DNA of 64,000 bases from Streptomyces hundungensis (GCF_003627815.1 NZ_CP032698.1:5580001-5644000); one strand, 5' to 3'. Shown: positions 26,680 through 35,914, numbered from the stretch's first letter. The notes: generated from the letters alone by a model not told the origin. Made by a program: numbers and translations.

Positions 26680-28035
26680 CTACTTCTTGACGCGAACGGT
26701 CTTGGTGGAGCGCGTTTCGAGGGTCATCTCGTCCGCTTCCGCGACCTTCGCCTTCAGTCGCACAGTACCCGTCGCCTCGTCGACGACGTCCACCACCTTC
26801 GCGAGCAGTTTCGCGGTATCGCCGTTGCCGGAGGCCGCGGCCAACTGCACCGCCCGGCCCAGCTTGGCCGTCGCACCGTCCACATCGCCCGACTTGCGCG
26901 CATCGAGGCCCTGTTGGATGACCTGGGCCAGTTCGGCCTGGCCCGTGTAGTGCGCGACCTGCGGGTTGATGGAGGTGGATGCCGCCATGTCGTCGGTCCA
27001 CACCGCCCGCACCAGACCCTGCGAGAGCACCTGCGGGGCCCCGCCGTCGGAGCCGGGCACGATCAGCGAGACCCGGGCCGCCAGCATCTCCTGGCCGACA
27101 TTGGCCCGCGGCACCTCGACGCAGACGTGGTAGTCGCGGGACTCGTCCCCCCAGGAACCGGTCGGATAGTCCCCGGCGCGCGGGCCCACCTCGGTGCGAC
27201 GGGACGTCAACTCCTCAACGGTGGGCGCCACTTGCTTGACGAACTTGATCTCCACGCCGACCGGGGTCCACAGCCGCAGCGCCACGTCCGCGACCTCCTT
27301 GCCCATCGCGTGCTCCATCATCCGCGTGAAGTCCGCCGCCAGATTGGCCGGATCGGCGACGATGTCCGCGGTGCCGAGCAGTGCGGAGGCGATCGAGGTG
27401 ACCTCCTTGACCTCCCAGTCGGTCCCGACGCCCCGGGCGTCACAGGTGAACCGCCCGGCGCAGGCCGCGAGGGCCGCGTGCAGATCCTCGGGCGACTCGT
27501 GTTCGTTGCGCCCGTCGGTGAGCAGGATGCCGTGCCGGATGGGAACGTCCGCGGCGCCGAGCAGCCGGTCCGCGAGCCGCAGCCAGGTGCCGATCGCGGT
27601 GCCGCCGCCCGCGCTCAGCTTGCGCAGGGCCTCCTTGGCCTGGGCGCGGGTGCGGCTGTCGGCGGTGGCGAGGCGGCCGTTGCCCGGGTAGACCTCGCGC
27701 GCGATGTGCGTACCGGCGACGACCGCGAAGCTCACCCCGTCGCGCAGGGTGTCGATGGCGGCGGCCGTCGCGTCCCGGGCGTTGCGCATCTTGGTCGGCG
27801 GGTAGTCCATCGAGCCCGAGCAGTCCACCATGATCACCACGGCCGCGGCGGGCGCCCGGCCCGGTATGGAGGACGGCGCGGCCGAAGCGGTGAGGGGGGC
27901 GCCGCCCAGGGTGCCGCCGCCGGTGGAGGCCACGGTGACGATCGCGTTGACCTCGCGGCCGCCCTCGGGCAGGAACTCGTTCTGGTACACCTCGACGGAG
28001 AACTGCGGCACGGTGGACTTGGAGAAGTTGGCCAT
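26680..28035 (-). CDS. VWA domain protein of the PknG operon
   Basis: This 451-residue cytosolic protein carries a von Willebrand A domain from about residue 65 to 240, with a complete MIDAS start (IMVDCSGSM) and the later TDGRNEHESPED. The N-terminal 50 residues (FSVEVYQNEFLPEGGREVNAIVTV) form a beta-rich lead-in, and the C-terminal 150 residues form a beta and helical tail. VWA domains bind metal and mediate protein complexes. Here it sits between the PP2C and FHA genes on the same strand, suggesting a scaffold in the same phospho-signalling complex. ATG 28035 has AAGGAGCC at -8. Confidence 0.87.
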   Translation of the reverse strand: MANFSKSTVPQFSVEVYQNEFLPEGGREVNAIVTVASTGGGTLGGAPLTASAAPSSIPGRAPAAAVVIMVDCSGSMDYPPTKMRNARDATAAAIDTLRDGVSFAVVAGTHIAREVYPGNGRLATADSRTRAQAKEALRKLSAGGGTAIGTWLRLADRLLGAADVPIRHGILLTDGRNEHESPEDLHAALAACAGRFTCDARGVGTDWEVKEVTSIASALLGTADIVADPANLAADFTRMMEHAMGKEVADVALRLWTPVGVEIKFVKQVAPTVEELTSRRTEVGPRAGDYPTGSWGDESRDYHVCVEVPRANVGQEMLAARVSLIVPGSDGGAPQVLSQGLVRAVWTDDMAASTSINPQVAHYTGQAELAQVIQQGLDARKSGDVDGATAKLGRAVQLAAASGNGDTAKLLAKVVDVVDEATGTVRLKAKVAEADEMTLETRSTKTVRVKK

Positions 28036-28108
28036 CGAAAAGGCTCCTTGAGGCTCCATGGACTGGAAGTGAAGGAAGTCGAGCACGTGGCGCAATAGGG
28101 ACGGTGGC

Positions 28109-29344
28109 CTAGTTGTAGGCGGATCCTGCCCCTTGCTGCTCCACCGCGAACGGCAGCACGGCCACTGTTACGTTGTCGTGGCCCCCACCGTCCAGGGCGT
28201 GCCCCACGAGCACCTGCGCACTGTGCAACGGCCGCCCGGCGGCGTCCGGGGGAAGGACGCGGGCCATCTCCTCGGCGGCCTCCGCGTAGTTCCACAGGCC
28301 GTCCGTGCAGACCACCACCACGCCGGGGCGGTCCGGCTTGAACGAGGCGGTGTGCGGGTCCAGTTCATAGGCGTCCGCGCCCAGCCACCCCGTGATGGCG
28401 TGGGCCCGCTCGTCGGCGTAGGCGTCGGCCTCGCTCATCAGGCGGGCCGCCACCATCTGCGCGGCCCACGAGTCGTCCTCGGTGAGCCGGGCCGGGGCGG
28501 CCGTACGGTCGTCGGGCACCCAGTAGGCGCGGCTGTCGCCGACCCAGCCCACCACGAGCAGACCGTTCGCCGAGACCGCCCCGACCAGCGTGCAGGCCGG
28601 CGCGTTCTGCTGGCGGTGCGCGTCGTGGCCGAGGGCCTGACCGGGCTCCTCGGCAAGGGAGTTGACGGCTTCGGCGGCGGCGAGGATCGCGTCGTGCATG
28701 GCCTGCTGGGGGTGGGTGCCCTGGGGCAGGGCCGCCAGCAGCGACTCGTTGGCGGCGGTGGCCGCCGCCGCGGACGCCTCGTCGGGGCGGGTCGCCGACG
28801 ACACCCCGTCGCAGACGATCGCCACCACGGCGGGCGAGCCGTCGGGCAGCGCCGTCGAGGAGAGCGCGAAGGAGTCCTCGTTGCGGTGGTGGCGCAGCCC
28901 GCGGTCGCTGACCGCGCAGACCGAGCCGAGCTCCTGCTCCATGTGGTCGCGCTCGCGCGGCTGGGCGTGCCCGCAGTTCTCGCAGTACCCGTCGTCGTCG
29001 ACCCGGCCGGCCCGGCAGGCCACGCACACCTTGGCGCCCGGCGCCGGGGGGCGGGCCACATGGGTGTCCGGGTCGGGCTCGGCGGCGCGCGGGTCGGGCG
29101 CGGGCAGCGGATACTCCTCGGCCCCGCCGGCGACGGCCGCTGGCGGCTCGTCCGTCCTTACGGGGTAGGGGAGTTGGGGCTCGCCGGGGCCGACGAGGGG
29201 CGAGGCCATCTCGATGGTGGGATGGTCCAGCGGCGGCTCGGGCACGGCCGACAGGTCGTACCCGCAGGCCCCGCAGAACAGGTCGCCCGTCTCCAGCGGC
29301 TCTTCGCAGCCGGGGCAGGCGGCGAGCTGATGCGTCTGCGACAT
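28109..29344 (-). CDS. PP2C-family Ser/Thr protein phosphatase with zinc ribbons
   Basis: This phosphatase of about 411 residues starts at ATG 29344 (a GTG at 29350 would overlap the kinase stop by GTGA). It has two N-terminal zinc ribbons (CPGCEEPLETGDLFCGACG and CVACRAGRVDDDGYCENCG) followed by a PPM domain. The PPM domain has metal motifs RNEDSF, VCDGVSS, GDSRAYW, CTDGLWNY and GGHDNVTV, all with their Asp residues present. It should reverse Ser/Thr phosphorylation by the PknG homologue encoded directly upstream, giving the operon a matched kinase-phosphatase pair. Confidence 0.9.
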   Translation of the reverse strand: MSQTHQLAACPGCEEPLETGDLFCGACGYDLSAVPEPPLDHPTIEMASPLVGPGEPQLPYPVRTDEPPAAVAGGAEEYPLPAPDPRAAEPDPDTHVARPPAPGAKVCVACRAGRVDDDGYCENCGHAQPRERDHMEQELGSVCAVSDRGLRHHRNEDSFALSSTALPDGSPAVVAIVCDGVSSATRPDEASAAAATAANESLLAALPQGTHPQQAMHDAILAAAEAVNSLAEEPGQALGHDAHRQQNAPACTLVGAVSANGLLVVGWVGDSRAYWVPDDRTAAPARLTEDDSWAAQMVAARLMSEADAYADERAHAITGWLGADAYELDPHTASFKPDRPGVVVVCTDGLWNYAEAAEEMARVLPPDAAGRPLHSAQVLVGHALDGGGHDNVTVAVLPFAVEQQGAGSAYN

Positions 29345-29346
29345 CG

Positions 29347-31968
29347 TCACACCCAGGTCCGGGGGCGGAATCGGTTGGCCCGTTCCACCAGGTCGATCCT
29401 TTCCTCGCCACGCTGTGCGAGCCGGGCGAGCATCCGGTACGAACGTTCCAGACCGAAGCGCAGGCCCCGCTCGTCGACGTCGCTGCCGAGCAGTACGGTC
29501 CTTCCCTGCCCGGCGCCGGTGCTCCCCGACAGTACCCAGTCCAGGGCGGTGCCCAGCACCTCGGTGGTCAGCTGTTCACGGCGTACCGCGTCGAGTCCGA
29601 ACGCGTCGAGCGCCTCGACCTGGGCCGCCGCCGCCAGCAGATCGTCGAGCAGCGGGTCCTGCGGGGACCTGCTGCGCAGCCGCGCCCGGACCGCCGCGAC
29701 GCGCGCCGCCGTGTAGTGGATGGAGGCCTCCGGCACCGACTCCAGCGTCCGTACGGCGCTGGTGCGGTCCCCCGCGGCGAGCTGCACCCGGGCGAGGCCG
29801 AAGGCGGCACTGACGTAACTCGGGTCGGTCGCCCACACCAGGCGGTAGTACTCGGCGGCGTTGTCGAGCTGGCCCAGCACCTCCGCGCACACCCCGAGAG
29901 CCAGCTTGGGCGCGGGCTCGCCGGGGAACGCGTCGTAGATCGCGTCGAAGGACAGCGCCGCGTTCTCGTTGTCGCCGGCGGCCAGCGAGGCGAGCCCCCG
30001 GTACCAGACCACCCGCCAGTCGTCCGGGTGGTCGGCCTCCAGGGCGTCGAGGGCCTTGCCCGCCGAGACCCGCTCGTCCATGTCGAGTAGGGCCCGCAGC
30101 TCGCGCAGCCGGCGCTCGATGGAGTGGGCGGGCGCCGAACGCAGCGCGGTGATCAGCTCCGCGGGGGCCGCGGCCATCAGGCCCGCGAGGAACCCCGCGT
30201 TGGGGTCGCCCGGGTCCACGTGCGGAACCGGCAGCGCCAGCGCGGTGGTGCGCGGGTCGAGCCGGGCGAGCAGGGGCGCGCCGGGCCCGGAGCCGGTGGC
30301 GCCCTGACGCGGCACCGGAATGGCACCCTGCGTCGCCGGGTGGGACGCGCCGGGGGTGTGCGGCGCGAGGGCAGGCGCCGGAGGCGCGCCCACCGGGACG
30401 GCGGCCCGCGCCGGGTCCGGCGTCAGGGCGGCGGCCGGGGCCCGGCCCGCGGCGAGCGCCCTGCGGGCGCGTCTGCCCACCGGCGCCGCACGCGACCCGA
30501 GCCGCGAGACGTCCCCCTGGTGCTCGGCGAACAACTTGGTGTCGGTGACGCGCAGTTCGGTGCCGAACAGGGTCGACAGGGCGGGCCGGGGGCGGCCCGT
30601 CTGGAGCGCCACCACCTCGCGCAGCACACCCGTCAACTGCTCCGCCATCTCCTGCGCGGAGGCGAAGCGGCGCGCCGGGTCCGGGTCGGTGGCCCGCACC
30701 AGGAACCGGTAGAACGACTCGTAGGTGCGGAACACGTCGATGGTGTCGGGGTCGGGCAGGCTGTCCGCGTAGACGTTGGTGTAGCCCTGGAAGTCGAAGG
30801 TGAGCACGGCAAGGGTGCGGGCCACCGTGTACAGGTCGGAGGCGACCGAGGGGCCCGCCTCGGCGACCTCGGGCGCCTGGTAGCCGACCGTGCCGTAGAT
30901 CGCCGACTCGTCGTCGTCCATGCGGCGCACCGCGCCCATGTCGATCAGCTTCAGCTGGTCCTCGGTCTGGATCGCGTTGTCGACCTTGAAGTCGCAGTAC
31001 AGCAGGTTGCGGCTGTGCAGATGGCCGAGCGCCTCCAGCGCCTCGATGCCGTACGCGCAGGCCTGTTCCACGGGCAGCGGGTCGCGCTTGCCGACCGCCG
31101 TGCGCCGCTCGTTGGCTATCTCCTTCAGCGACTTGCCGCCGACGTACTCCATGACGATGTAGCCGTCGAGCGAGCCGGTCCGCTGGTCGAGGTGTTCCAC
31201 GAAGTTGTAGATCCGCACGATGTTGGAGTGCTCGATCTCGGCGAGGAAGCGGCGCTCGGAGATGGCCGCGGCCATCGCGTCCTGGTCGCCGGTGTCGAGC
31301 AGGCCCTTGAGGACCACCCAGCGGTCGGAGACCGCGCGGTCCACGGCGAGGTACACCCAGCCGAGGCCGCCGTGGGCCAGACAGCCCACCACCTCGTACT
31401 GGCCGTGCACGATGTCGCCCGCGCGCAGCTTCGGCACGAAGGAGTAGGGATGGCCGCACTTGGTGCAGAAGCCCTCGGTGCGCCCGGGCCGGTCCCCGCG
31501 CGAACGGCCCACCTGCGCCCCGCAGTCCGAACGCGAACAGAACCGCTTGCGCTCGGGGACCTCGGGACGTTCCATCACCGCCGAGCGCGGGTCGGGGCGC
31601 GGCACCCCCGGCACCGACACCAGGCCCGCGCCCAGCCTGCTGCGCGCCGAGGAGTTGGCGGCCGAGCCCGAGCTGCGTACCGAGACCGAACGCGAGGTGG
31701 CGGCGCCGGACAGCGACGACAGCCGCCCGGAGACCGAACGCCGCGAGGTCGAGGACCGCGACGAGCGGGAACCGCGCGCGGAGGCGTGCGAGGACTGCGA
31801 GGCCGAGCGGTGGCCGCCGCCGGTGATGCCGGTCGGCGGCGACGACACCATGCCGGTCGGCGAGACGACGGGCGCGAGACCGCAGGTGTCGCAGTACAGC
31901 TCGCCGCCGCCCATGTCCTCGTACGAACCCGCGCAACCGGGGCGCTGGCACTGGGTGTTCTCGCTCAC
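29347..31968 (-). CDS. pknG: PknG-type serine/threonine kinase with rubredoxin and TPR domains
   Basis: This 873-residue soluble kinase has the domain order of mycobacterial PknG. It begins with a zinc ribbon (CQRPGCAGSYEDMGGGELYC). A rubredoxin-like site (CSRSDCGAQVGRS and later CTKCG) is followed by the kinase with AHGGLGWVYLA and lysine in VVLKGLL. The catalytic loop reads YCDFKVDN instead of HRDLKPEN and the metal loop reads DMGAV. The C-terminal third is a TPR array. The unusual catalytic loop and the rubredoxin are PknG hallmarks, so redox- and ligand-controlled activity is likely. The stop overlaps the phosphatase start region, and the start overlaps the upstream coiled-coil gene by 4 bp. 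Known PknG controls glutamate metabolism by phosphorylating an FHA protein. Confidence 0.92.
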   Translation of the reverse strand: MSENTQCQRPGCAGSYEDMGGGELYCDTCGLAPVVSPTGMVSSPPTGITGGGHRSASQSSHASARGSRSSRSSTSRRSVSGRLSSLSGAATSRSVSVRSSGSAANSSARSRLGAGLVSVPGVPRPDPRSAVMERPEVPERKRFCSRSDCGAQVGRSRGDRPGRTEGFCTKCGHPYSFVPKLRAGDIVHGQYEVVGCLAHGGLGWVYLAVDRAVSDRWVVLKGLLDTGDQDAMAAAISERRFLAEIEHSNIVRIYNFVEHLDQRTGSLDGYIVMEYVGGKSLKEIANERRTAVGKRDPLPVEQACAYGIEALEALGHLHSRNLLYCDFKVDNAIQTEDQLKLIDMGAVRRMDDDESAIYGTVGYQAPEVAEAGPSVASDLYTVARTLAVLTFDFQGYTNVYADSLPDPDTIDVFRTYESFYRFLVRATDPDPARRFASAQEMAEQLTGVLREVVALQTGRPRPALSTLFGTELRVTDTKLFAEHQGDVSRLGSRAAPVGRRARRALAAGRAPAAALTPDPARAAVPVGAPPAPALAPHTPGASHPATQGAIPVPRQGATGSGPGAPLLARLDPRTTALALPVPHVDPGDPNAGFLAGLMAAAPAELITALRSAPAHSIERRLRELRALLDMDERVSAGKALDALEADHPDDWRVVWYRGLASLAAGDNENAALSFDAIYDAFPGEPAPKLALGVCAEVLGQLDNAAEYYRLVWATDPSYVSAAFGLARVQLAAGDRTSAVRTLESVPEASIHYTAARVAAVRARLRSRSPQDPLLDDLLAAAAQVEALDAFGLDAVRREQLTTEVLGTALDWVLSGSTGAGQGRTVLLGSDVDERGLRFGLERSYRMLARLAQRGEERIDLVERANRFRPRTWV

Positions 31969-33296
31969 GAATCCCCCCTCTGGTCAACGGGCCCGGAGTC
32001 TCTAGGGACCAGGACGTCGGCTGCGGCCCGCTGGTAGCGCAGCACCGCCTCTTCGGCGACCCGCAGATCGCACGGCGCCGACCACAGCATCCGGCGGGCC
32101 GCGTCGTAGCGCTCGATCAGGAACGGGTCCTCGGCCATGCCGTGCCGGGCGACCTTCGCCTTGTACGCGTCGAGCCGGCCGCGCAGCTCCGCGCGGACCG
32201 CCAGCGGCGCGGTGACCGCGGTCAACGACTCGCGGGCGCGCAGGAGTTCGTTCTCGGCCTCCTGTTCCAGGGACTCCAGGAGCGGCGAGAGCCGGTGCCA
32301 CTGGGAGTGCCTGCGGTACTCGGCGGCGGTGGCGAGCTGTTCCTGGAGCGCGATGGAGGGGCCGCTCACGGCGGGCACCTCACTGGCGGCGATCTTCGCG
32401 AGCACCTCGCCGCGCGCCGAGCGGGCCTCGGCCAGCGTGCGGTCCGCCCGCGACAGCACGTCGCGCAGCCTGATCAGGCGCTGCTCGGCGTCCTGACGGA
32501 CCGTCAGCACCGCGTCGATCTCACGCCGTACGTCCTCCAGGGCGCGTGCCGCGCGGTCGTAGCGGCCGGTGTCGGGCCGGCCGCCGCCCGGCGCCGAGCT
32601 GCCCGGCGCGGGCACCCAGAACGCGAGCGGGTCGGCGATCACCTGGGCGCGCAGCTCGGCCAGTTCGGCCGTGATCGACTCCAGGTCGTCGCCCGAGGGG
32701 TGCTCGCCGGGCCGCACGCCCACCGAGTGCGCGAGCTGCCGGGTGCGGTGCAGCTCGGCGGCGAGGAGGTCTATCCGGGCGGGCAGCGCGGACCACACCG
32801 TGTCGGCGGCCACGACCAGGTCGAGCGAGCGCGCGTACAGCTCGTTCATCCGGTTGACCAGCTCGCCGAGCGTGAAGCGTTCGGTGAGCTTCGCGGGCCC
32901 GCCGGTCAGCGTCGGGGCGCTGTGCAGGGCGGCGCCCGACAGCGTCACGGACTCGCCGCGCAGCCGCTCGGTCAGCTCCGCCAGCTCCTCCCGCCCGGGC
33001 CAGCGCCGCCGCTCGCGCAGCTCGCGCGCCGCGTCCAGGGCCGCCGTGTACGCGTCGAAGTACGCCCACAGCAGGGTGATCGACTGCTCGGTGGCCGCCC
33101 AGCGCTCCTGGGTGACGCCGGTCAGGGCCGCGCCTTCCAGGAGCCGGCGCCCGGCGTGGTCCTGGAGGGCGAGCAGCGAGGTCTCGACGGCCTCGTGCTC
33201 CGCGTCGAGGCGCGCCAGGGCACGGTCCACCTCGTCCCGGTCCATGACCGGCCCCGGGGGTCCCCCGGTGGAGCTGGGGGAGGATCCCGCGCCCAT
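31965..33296 (-). CDS. Coiled-coil protein between glnH and pknG
   Basis: This 443-residue protein is nearly all helical and charged (LARLDAEHEAVETSLLALQDH, LRDVLSRADRTLAEARSARGEV, LLESLEQEAENELLRARESL), with predicted coiled coils and a short Pro/Gly spacer near residue 235. No enzymatic motif was recognised. ATG 33296 has GAGAGG at -9. The family-like beginning MDRDEVDRAL starts 17 residues later. It overlaps pknG by 4 bp, so both are translated together. It is not part of the mycobacterial glnX-glnH-pknG operon as I know it; an adaptor between receptor and kinase is a reasonable inference. Confidence 0.75.
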   Translation of the reverse strand: MGAGSSPSSTGGPPGPVMDRDEVDRALARLDAEHEAVETSLLALQDHAGRRLLEGAALTGVTQERWAATEQSITLLWAYFDAYTAALDAARELRERRRWPGREELAELTERLRGESVTLSGAALHSAPTLTGGPAKLTERFTLGELVNRMNELYARSLDLVVAADTVWSALPARIDLLAAELHRTRQLAHSVGVRPGEHPSGDDLESITAELAELRAQVIADPLAFWVPAPGSSAPGGGRPDTGRYDRAARALEDVRREIDAVLTVRQDAEQRLIRLRDVLSRADRTLAEARSARGEVLAKIAASEVPAVSGPSIALQEQLATAAEYRRHSQWHRLSPLLESLEQEAENELLRARESLTAVTAPLAVRAELRGRLDAYKAKVARHGMAEDPFLIERYDAARRMLWSAPCDLRVAEEAVLRYQRAAADVLVPRDSGPVDQRGDS

Positions 33297-33340
33297 CGAT
33301 CACCTCTCCGCTCTGTGGTACGCCTGTGCCGTCAACTGGC

Positions 33341-34459
33341 TCATCCCGTCCGGTACTTGGGGGCGGGCGGCCCGGATATGCCGGGCAGGTCGGCGGCGAG
33401 CCACTTGTGGTACGCCGTCATCCACGGGCTGCCCGCACCGCCACCCCGGTAGTCCACCAGGACCTGGTTGATCCGGCGCACCAGGTCGGTGTTGCCGAGC
33501 TTGACGGCGGCGCCGTAGTACTCGGTGGTGAACGGGCTGCCCTTCAGCTGCACCGCCGGGTCCTGGGCGGCCTGTCCGGCGGCCAGCGCGTTGTCGGTGA
33601 CGACCGCGTCCACCAGGTTCTGCTGGAGGCGCACCAGGCAGTCCAGCTGGTTGGGGACCGTGAAGTCCTGGTAGTCGGCGCCGTGCGCGTCGGCCTTGAG
33701 GGCGTCGAAGGCGGTGGAGCCGGCCGCCACACAGACCCGCTTGCCCTTGAGGGAGTCGTCGAAGCCGGTGATGGCGGACGCCTTGGGCGCCAGCACCTGC
33801 TGGCCCGCCTCGAAGTAGGCGGTGGAGAACGAGGCCTGCTTGATGCGGGAGCAGTTGACGGTCATCGTGCGCACCACGACGTCGACCGTGCCGTTCTGGA
33901 GTGCGGGGATGCGCTGGCTGGTGGGGATGGCCCGGTAGATCACCGCGTTCTCGTCGCCCAGGATGTTCTTCGCGATCGCCTTCACCAGGTCGATGTCGAA
34001 GCCTTCGAGGGTGCGGGTGGCGGGGTTGCGGTAGCCCCAGCGGAAGCTGTTCTGGTCGACGCCCGCGATCAGCTTGCCGCGCTGCTTGATGGCGTCGATG
34101 GTGGGGCCGTCCGCGCTCGACGCGGGCAGGCTCGCCTCAGGGTCCTTGCAGTCGTCGGCCTTGGCCCGCACGGCCCCGGCCGTGCCCGGACCCGCGAGGC
34201 CGGCCGCTGCCGCCTCGCCGCCGTGCCGGGTCAGCGGGATGAGCGCCCCGGCCGCGAGGGCGAGCGCGAGCGCCATGCCGGCCACCCCGCCCCAGCCGCG
34301 CAGCCGCCCGCCCGAGCCCCGCAGGGCGGGCCTGGCCCGCCCGGGTGTGTCGGTGCCGGGGGCGGCCGGGCGTGCCGGGTCCGCCGAGCTGTTCGCGCCG
34401 CTCATCGCGACCCCTCTCGCCCATCCGCCGCTGCTTGCGCGTCCGTTGCCGCTCTCCAT
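33341..34459 (-). CDS. glnH: GlnH-like amino-acid binding protein, membrane-anchored
   Basis: This periplasmic-binding-type protein has about 372 residues. A low-complexity cytoplasmic N-terminus leads to one membrane helix (VAGMALALALAAGALIPL), then an SBP family 3 fold (IKQRGKLIAGVDQNSFRWGYR, EGFDIDLVKAIAKNILG, VVVRTMTVNCSRIK, KRVCVAAGSTAFDAL) typical of glutamate/glutamine binding proteins. No lipobox is present, unlike mycobacterial GlnH; the helix anchors it instead. No ABC permease is encoded here, so it is a sensor rather than a transporter component. The start is taken as ATG 34459; GTG 34468 and ATG 34405 (with AGAGGGG) are alternatives. Confidence 0.82.
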   Translation of the reverse strand: MESGNGRASSGGWARGVAMSGANSSADPARPAAPGTDTPGRARPALRGSGGRLRGWGGVAGMALALALAAGALIPLTRHGGEAAAAGLAGPGTAGAVRAKADDCKDPEASLPASSADGPTIDAIKQRGKLIAGVDQNSFRWGYRNPATRTLEGFDIDLVKAIAKNILGDENAVIYRAIPTSQRIPALQNGTVDVVVRTMTVNCSRIKQASFSTAYFEAGQQVLAPKASAITGFDDSLKGKRVCVAAGSTAFDALKADAHGADYQDFTVPNQLDCLVRLQQNLVDAVVTDNALAAGQAAQDPAVQLKGSPFTTEYYGAAVKLGNTDLVRRINQVLVDYRGGGAGSPWMTAYHKWLAADLPGISGPPAPKYRTG

Positions 34460-34464
34460 GGCGC

Positions 34465-35847
34465 TCACCTGTACTCCGCGAGCCTGCGGCTGATGCCGAC
34501 TCCGGCGGCCGCCGCCGCGAGCACCGCGAGCAGGGCCGCGCCCAGCGGCAGGCCCGTCAGGGCGCCGTGGCCGTCGGAGGCGGCCGTGGTGAACTGGCGC
34601 TGCTCGTGGGCGATCGCCGAGTCGAGCTCCTCGTCCACCTGGTCGAAGCACTCACCGGTGGAGCCCTTGGCGCCGAGGACCTGGGTCAGCGCGCCGTCGT
34701 AGTCACCGCTGTCGTCCGTCCTGCGGGCCGCCGTGTGGCGCTTCTGCCACTCCTCCATGTCGCCGACCGCCTTGGCCACCGGGCCCTTGCCCGCGTCGTC
34801 GTCGGCGAGGCTCCTTGCGGCGCCCAGCCTGCCCGACAGGGACGCCATCTCCTTGGTGAACTCCGCCTCGTACAGGTCCTTGCCCTCGGGGGTGAGGACC
34901 GCGCCGCGGGCCACCAGGGTCAGGTTCTCGTTGGCGCGGGCCTGGAGCGAGCTGATCCGGGCGTCGTTGAGGACCTTCAGGGACTCCTGGCCGTGCTCGC
35001 GCGAGGTGGACAGGTCGGAGGCGGCCACCGCGTGGCCCACCACCAGCCACAGCAGCACCACCGTGGAGGCCGCCGTCGCGGCGAGCAGACCGTGGTTGAA
35101 CACCCGGTTGGTACGCAGGTAGTTGCGGCGCTGGACCCACACCAGGCCGCCCAGCGCCACGAGCCCGAGGACCGTCGAGGCGTACGGCCAGGTGTCCGCC
35201 TGGTCGTAGTCGTCGTACAGGCGCCCCGTCTCGGCCTCGTACAGCTTCTGGGCCGCGGGCAGCAGGCTGGTGCTCATCTTCTGGTTGGCGAACCGCAGAT
35301 AGGCGCCGCCGACGGGGAAGCCCTGCCGGTTGTTGGCCCGCGCCTGCTCGACCAGGCCGTTGTAGAGCGGGAGTTGTTCGTTGAGGGTGGCTATCTGCTG
35401 GGCCGACTCGGCGGAGCCCCTGGTGTTCGCGGCGGCCTTCACCAGGAGGCGGGAGGCGGTCGCGATGTCCATGTCGTAACGCTTGCGCACGTCCAGCGGT
35501 TCCTGGCCGCCGGCCAGGAACCCGCTCGCGGCGGCCGTGTCGGCGTCGGCGAGCGAGCGGTAGATGGACGCCGCGTCCGCGCTCAGCGGCTGGCTGCGGC
35601 TCACCACGTCACCCGCCGCGGCCGAGCGGTCGGAGACCTCCCAGGCGGTGACGGCGCCGAAGGCGACCACGAGCACCGCCACGACCGTGCCGATGAGCCA
35701 CAGCCGGCCCGGCTCGGTCGTCGCGGCGGCGCGCAGCTTCTCGCGCGCCCCGGCCAGGCCCCCGCGCGTGCCGGGTCGCGGCTGCGCCGCGGACCGGGTC
35801 GCGGACTCCCGCGCCCCCGGTTCGCGCACGTTCGGCAGATTCGCCAC
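34465..35847 (-). CDS. glnX: GlnX-like membrane sensor of the PknG pathway
   Basis: This 460-residue membrane protein has a cytoplasmic start of about 60 residues, a membrane helix (LWLIGTVVAVLVVAFGAVTA), then an external helical domain. Two central helices follow (STVLGLVALGGLVW and GLLAATAASTVVLLWLVVGH), then a second helical domain and a C-terminal helix before a short tail RRLAEYR. This matches GlnX, which in mycobacteria relays GlnH ligand occupancy across the membrane to PknG. GTG 35847 with GGGAGG at -10 gives the best start. It is the first gene of the operon, and the stop overlaps a possible glnH GTG. Confidence 0.75.
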   Translation of the reverse strand: MANLPNVREPGARESATRSAAQPRPGTRGGLAGAREKLRAAATTEPGRLWLIGTVVAVLVVAFGAVTAWEVSDRSAAAGDVVSRSQPLSADAASIYRSLADADTAAASGFLAGGQEPLDVRKRYDMDIATASRLLVKAAANTRGSAESAQQIATLNEQLPLYNGLVEQARANNRQGFPVGGAYLRFANQKMSTSLLPAAQKLYEAETGRLYDDYDQADTWPYASTVLGLVALGGLVWVQRRNYLRTNRVFNHGLLAATAASTVVLLWLVVGHAVAASDLSTSREHGQESLKVLNDARISSLQARANENLTLVARGAVLTPEGKDLYEAEFTKEMASLSGRLGAARSLADDDAGKGPVAKAVGDMEEWQKRHTAARRTDDSGDYDGALTQVLGAKGSTGECFDQVDEELDSAIAHEQRQFTTAASDGHGALTGLPLGAALLAVLAAAAAGVGISRRLAEYR

Positions 35848-35894
35848 CTGACCTCCCCCTCGGTCGCTGCGTAGGCAGTATGGCCGCAGGGACC

Positions 35895-35914
35895 GACAAC
35901 CATCCAGGGTTGTC
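35895..35914. promoter_or_regulatory. Inverted repeat upstream of the glnX-pknG operon
   Basis: GACAACC-ATCCAG-GGTTGTC, with perfect 7-bp arms and a 6-bp spacer, lies 48-67 bp before the glnX start, in the position of an operator or promoter element. No known factor is assigned. Confidence 0.5.
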
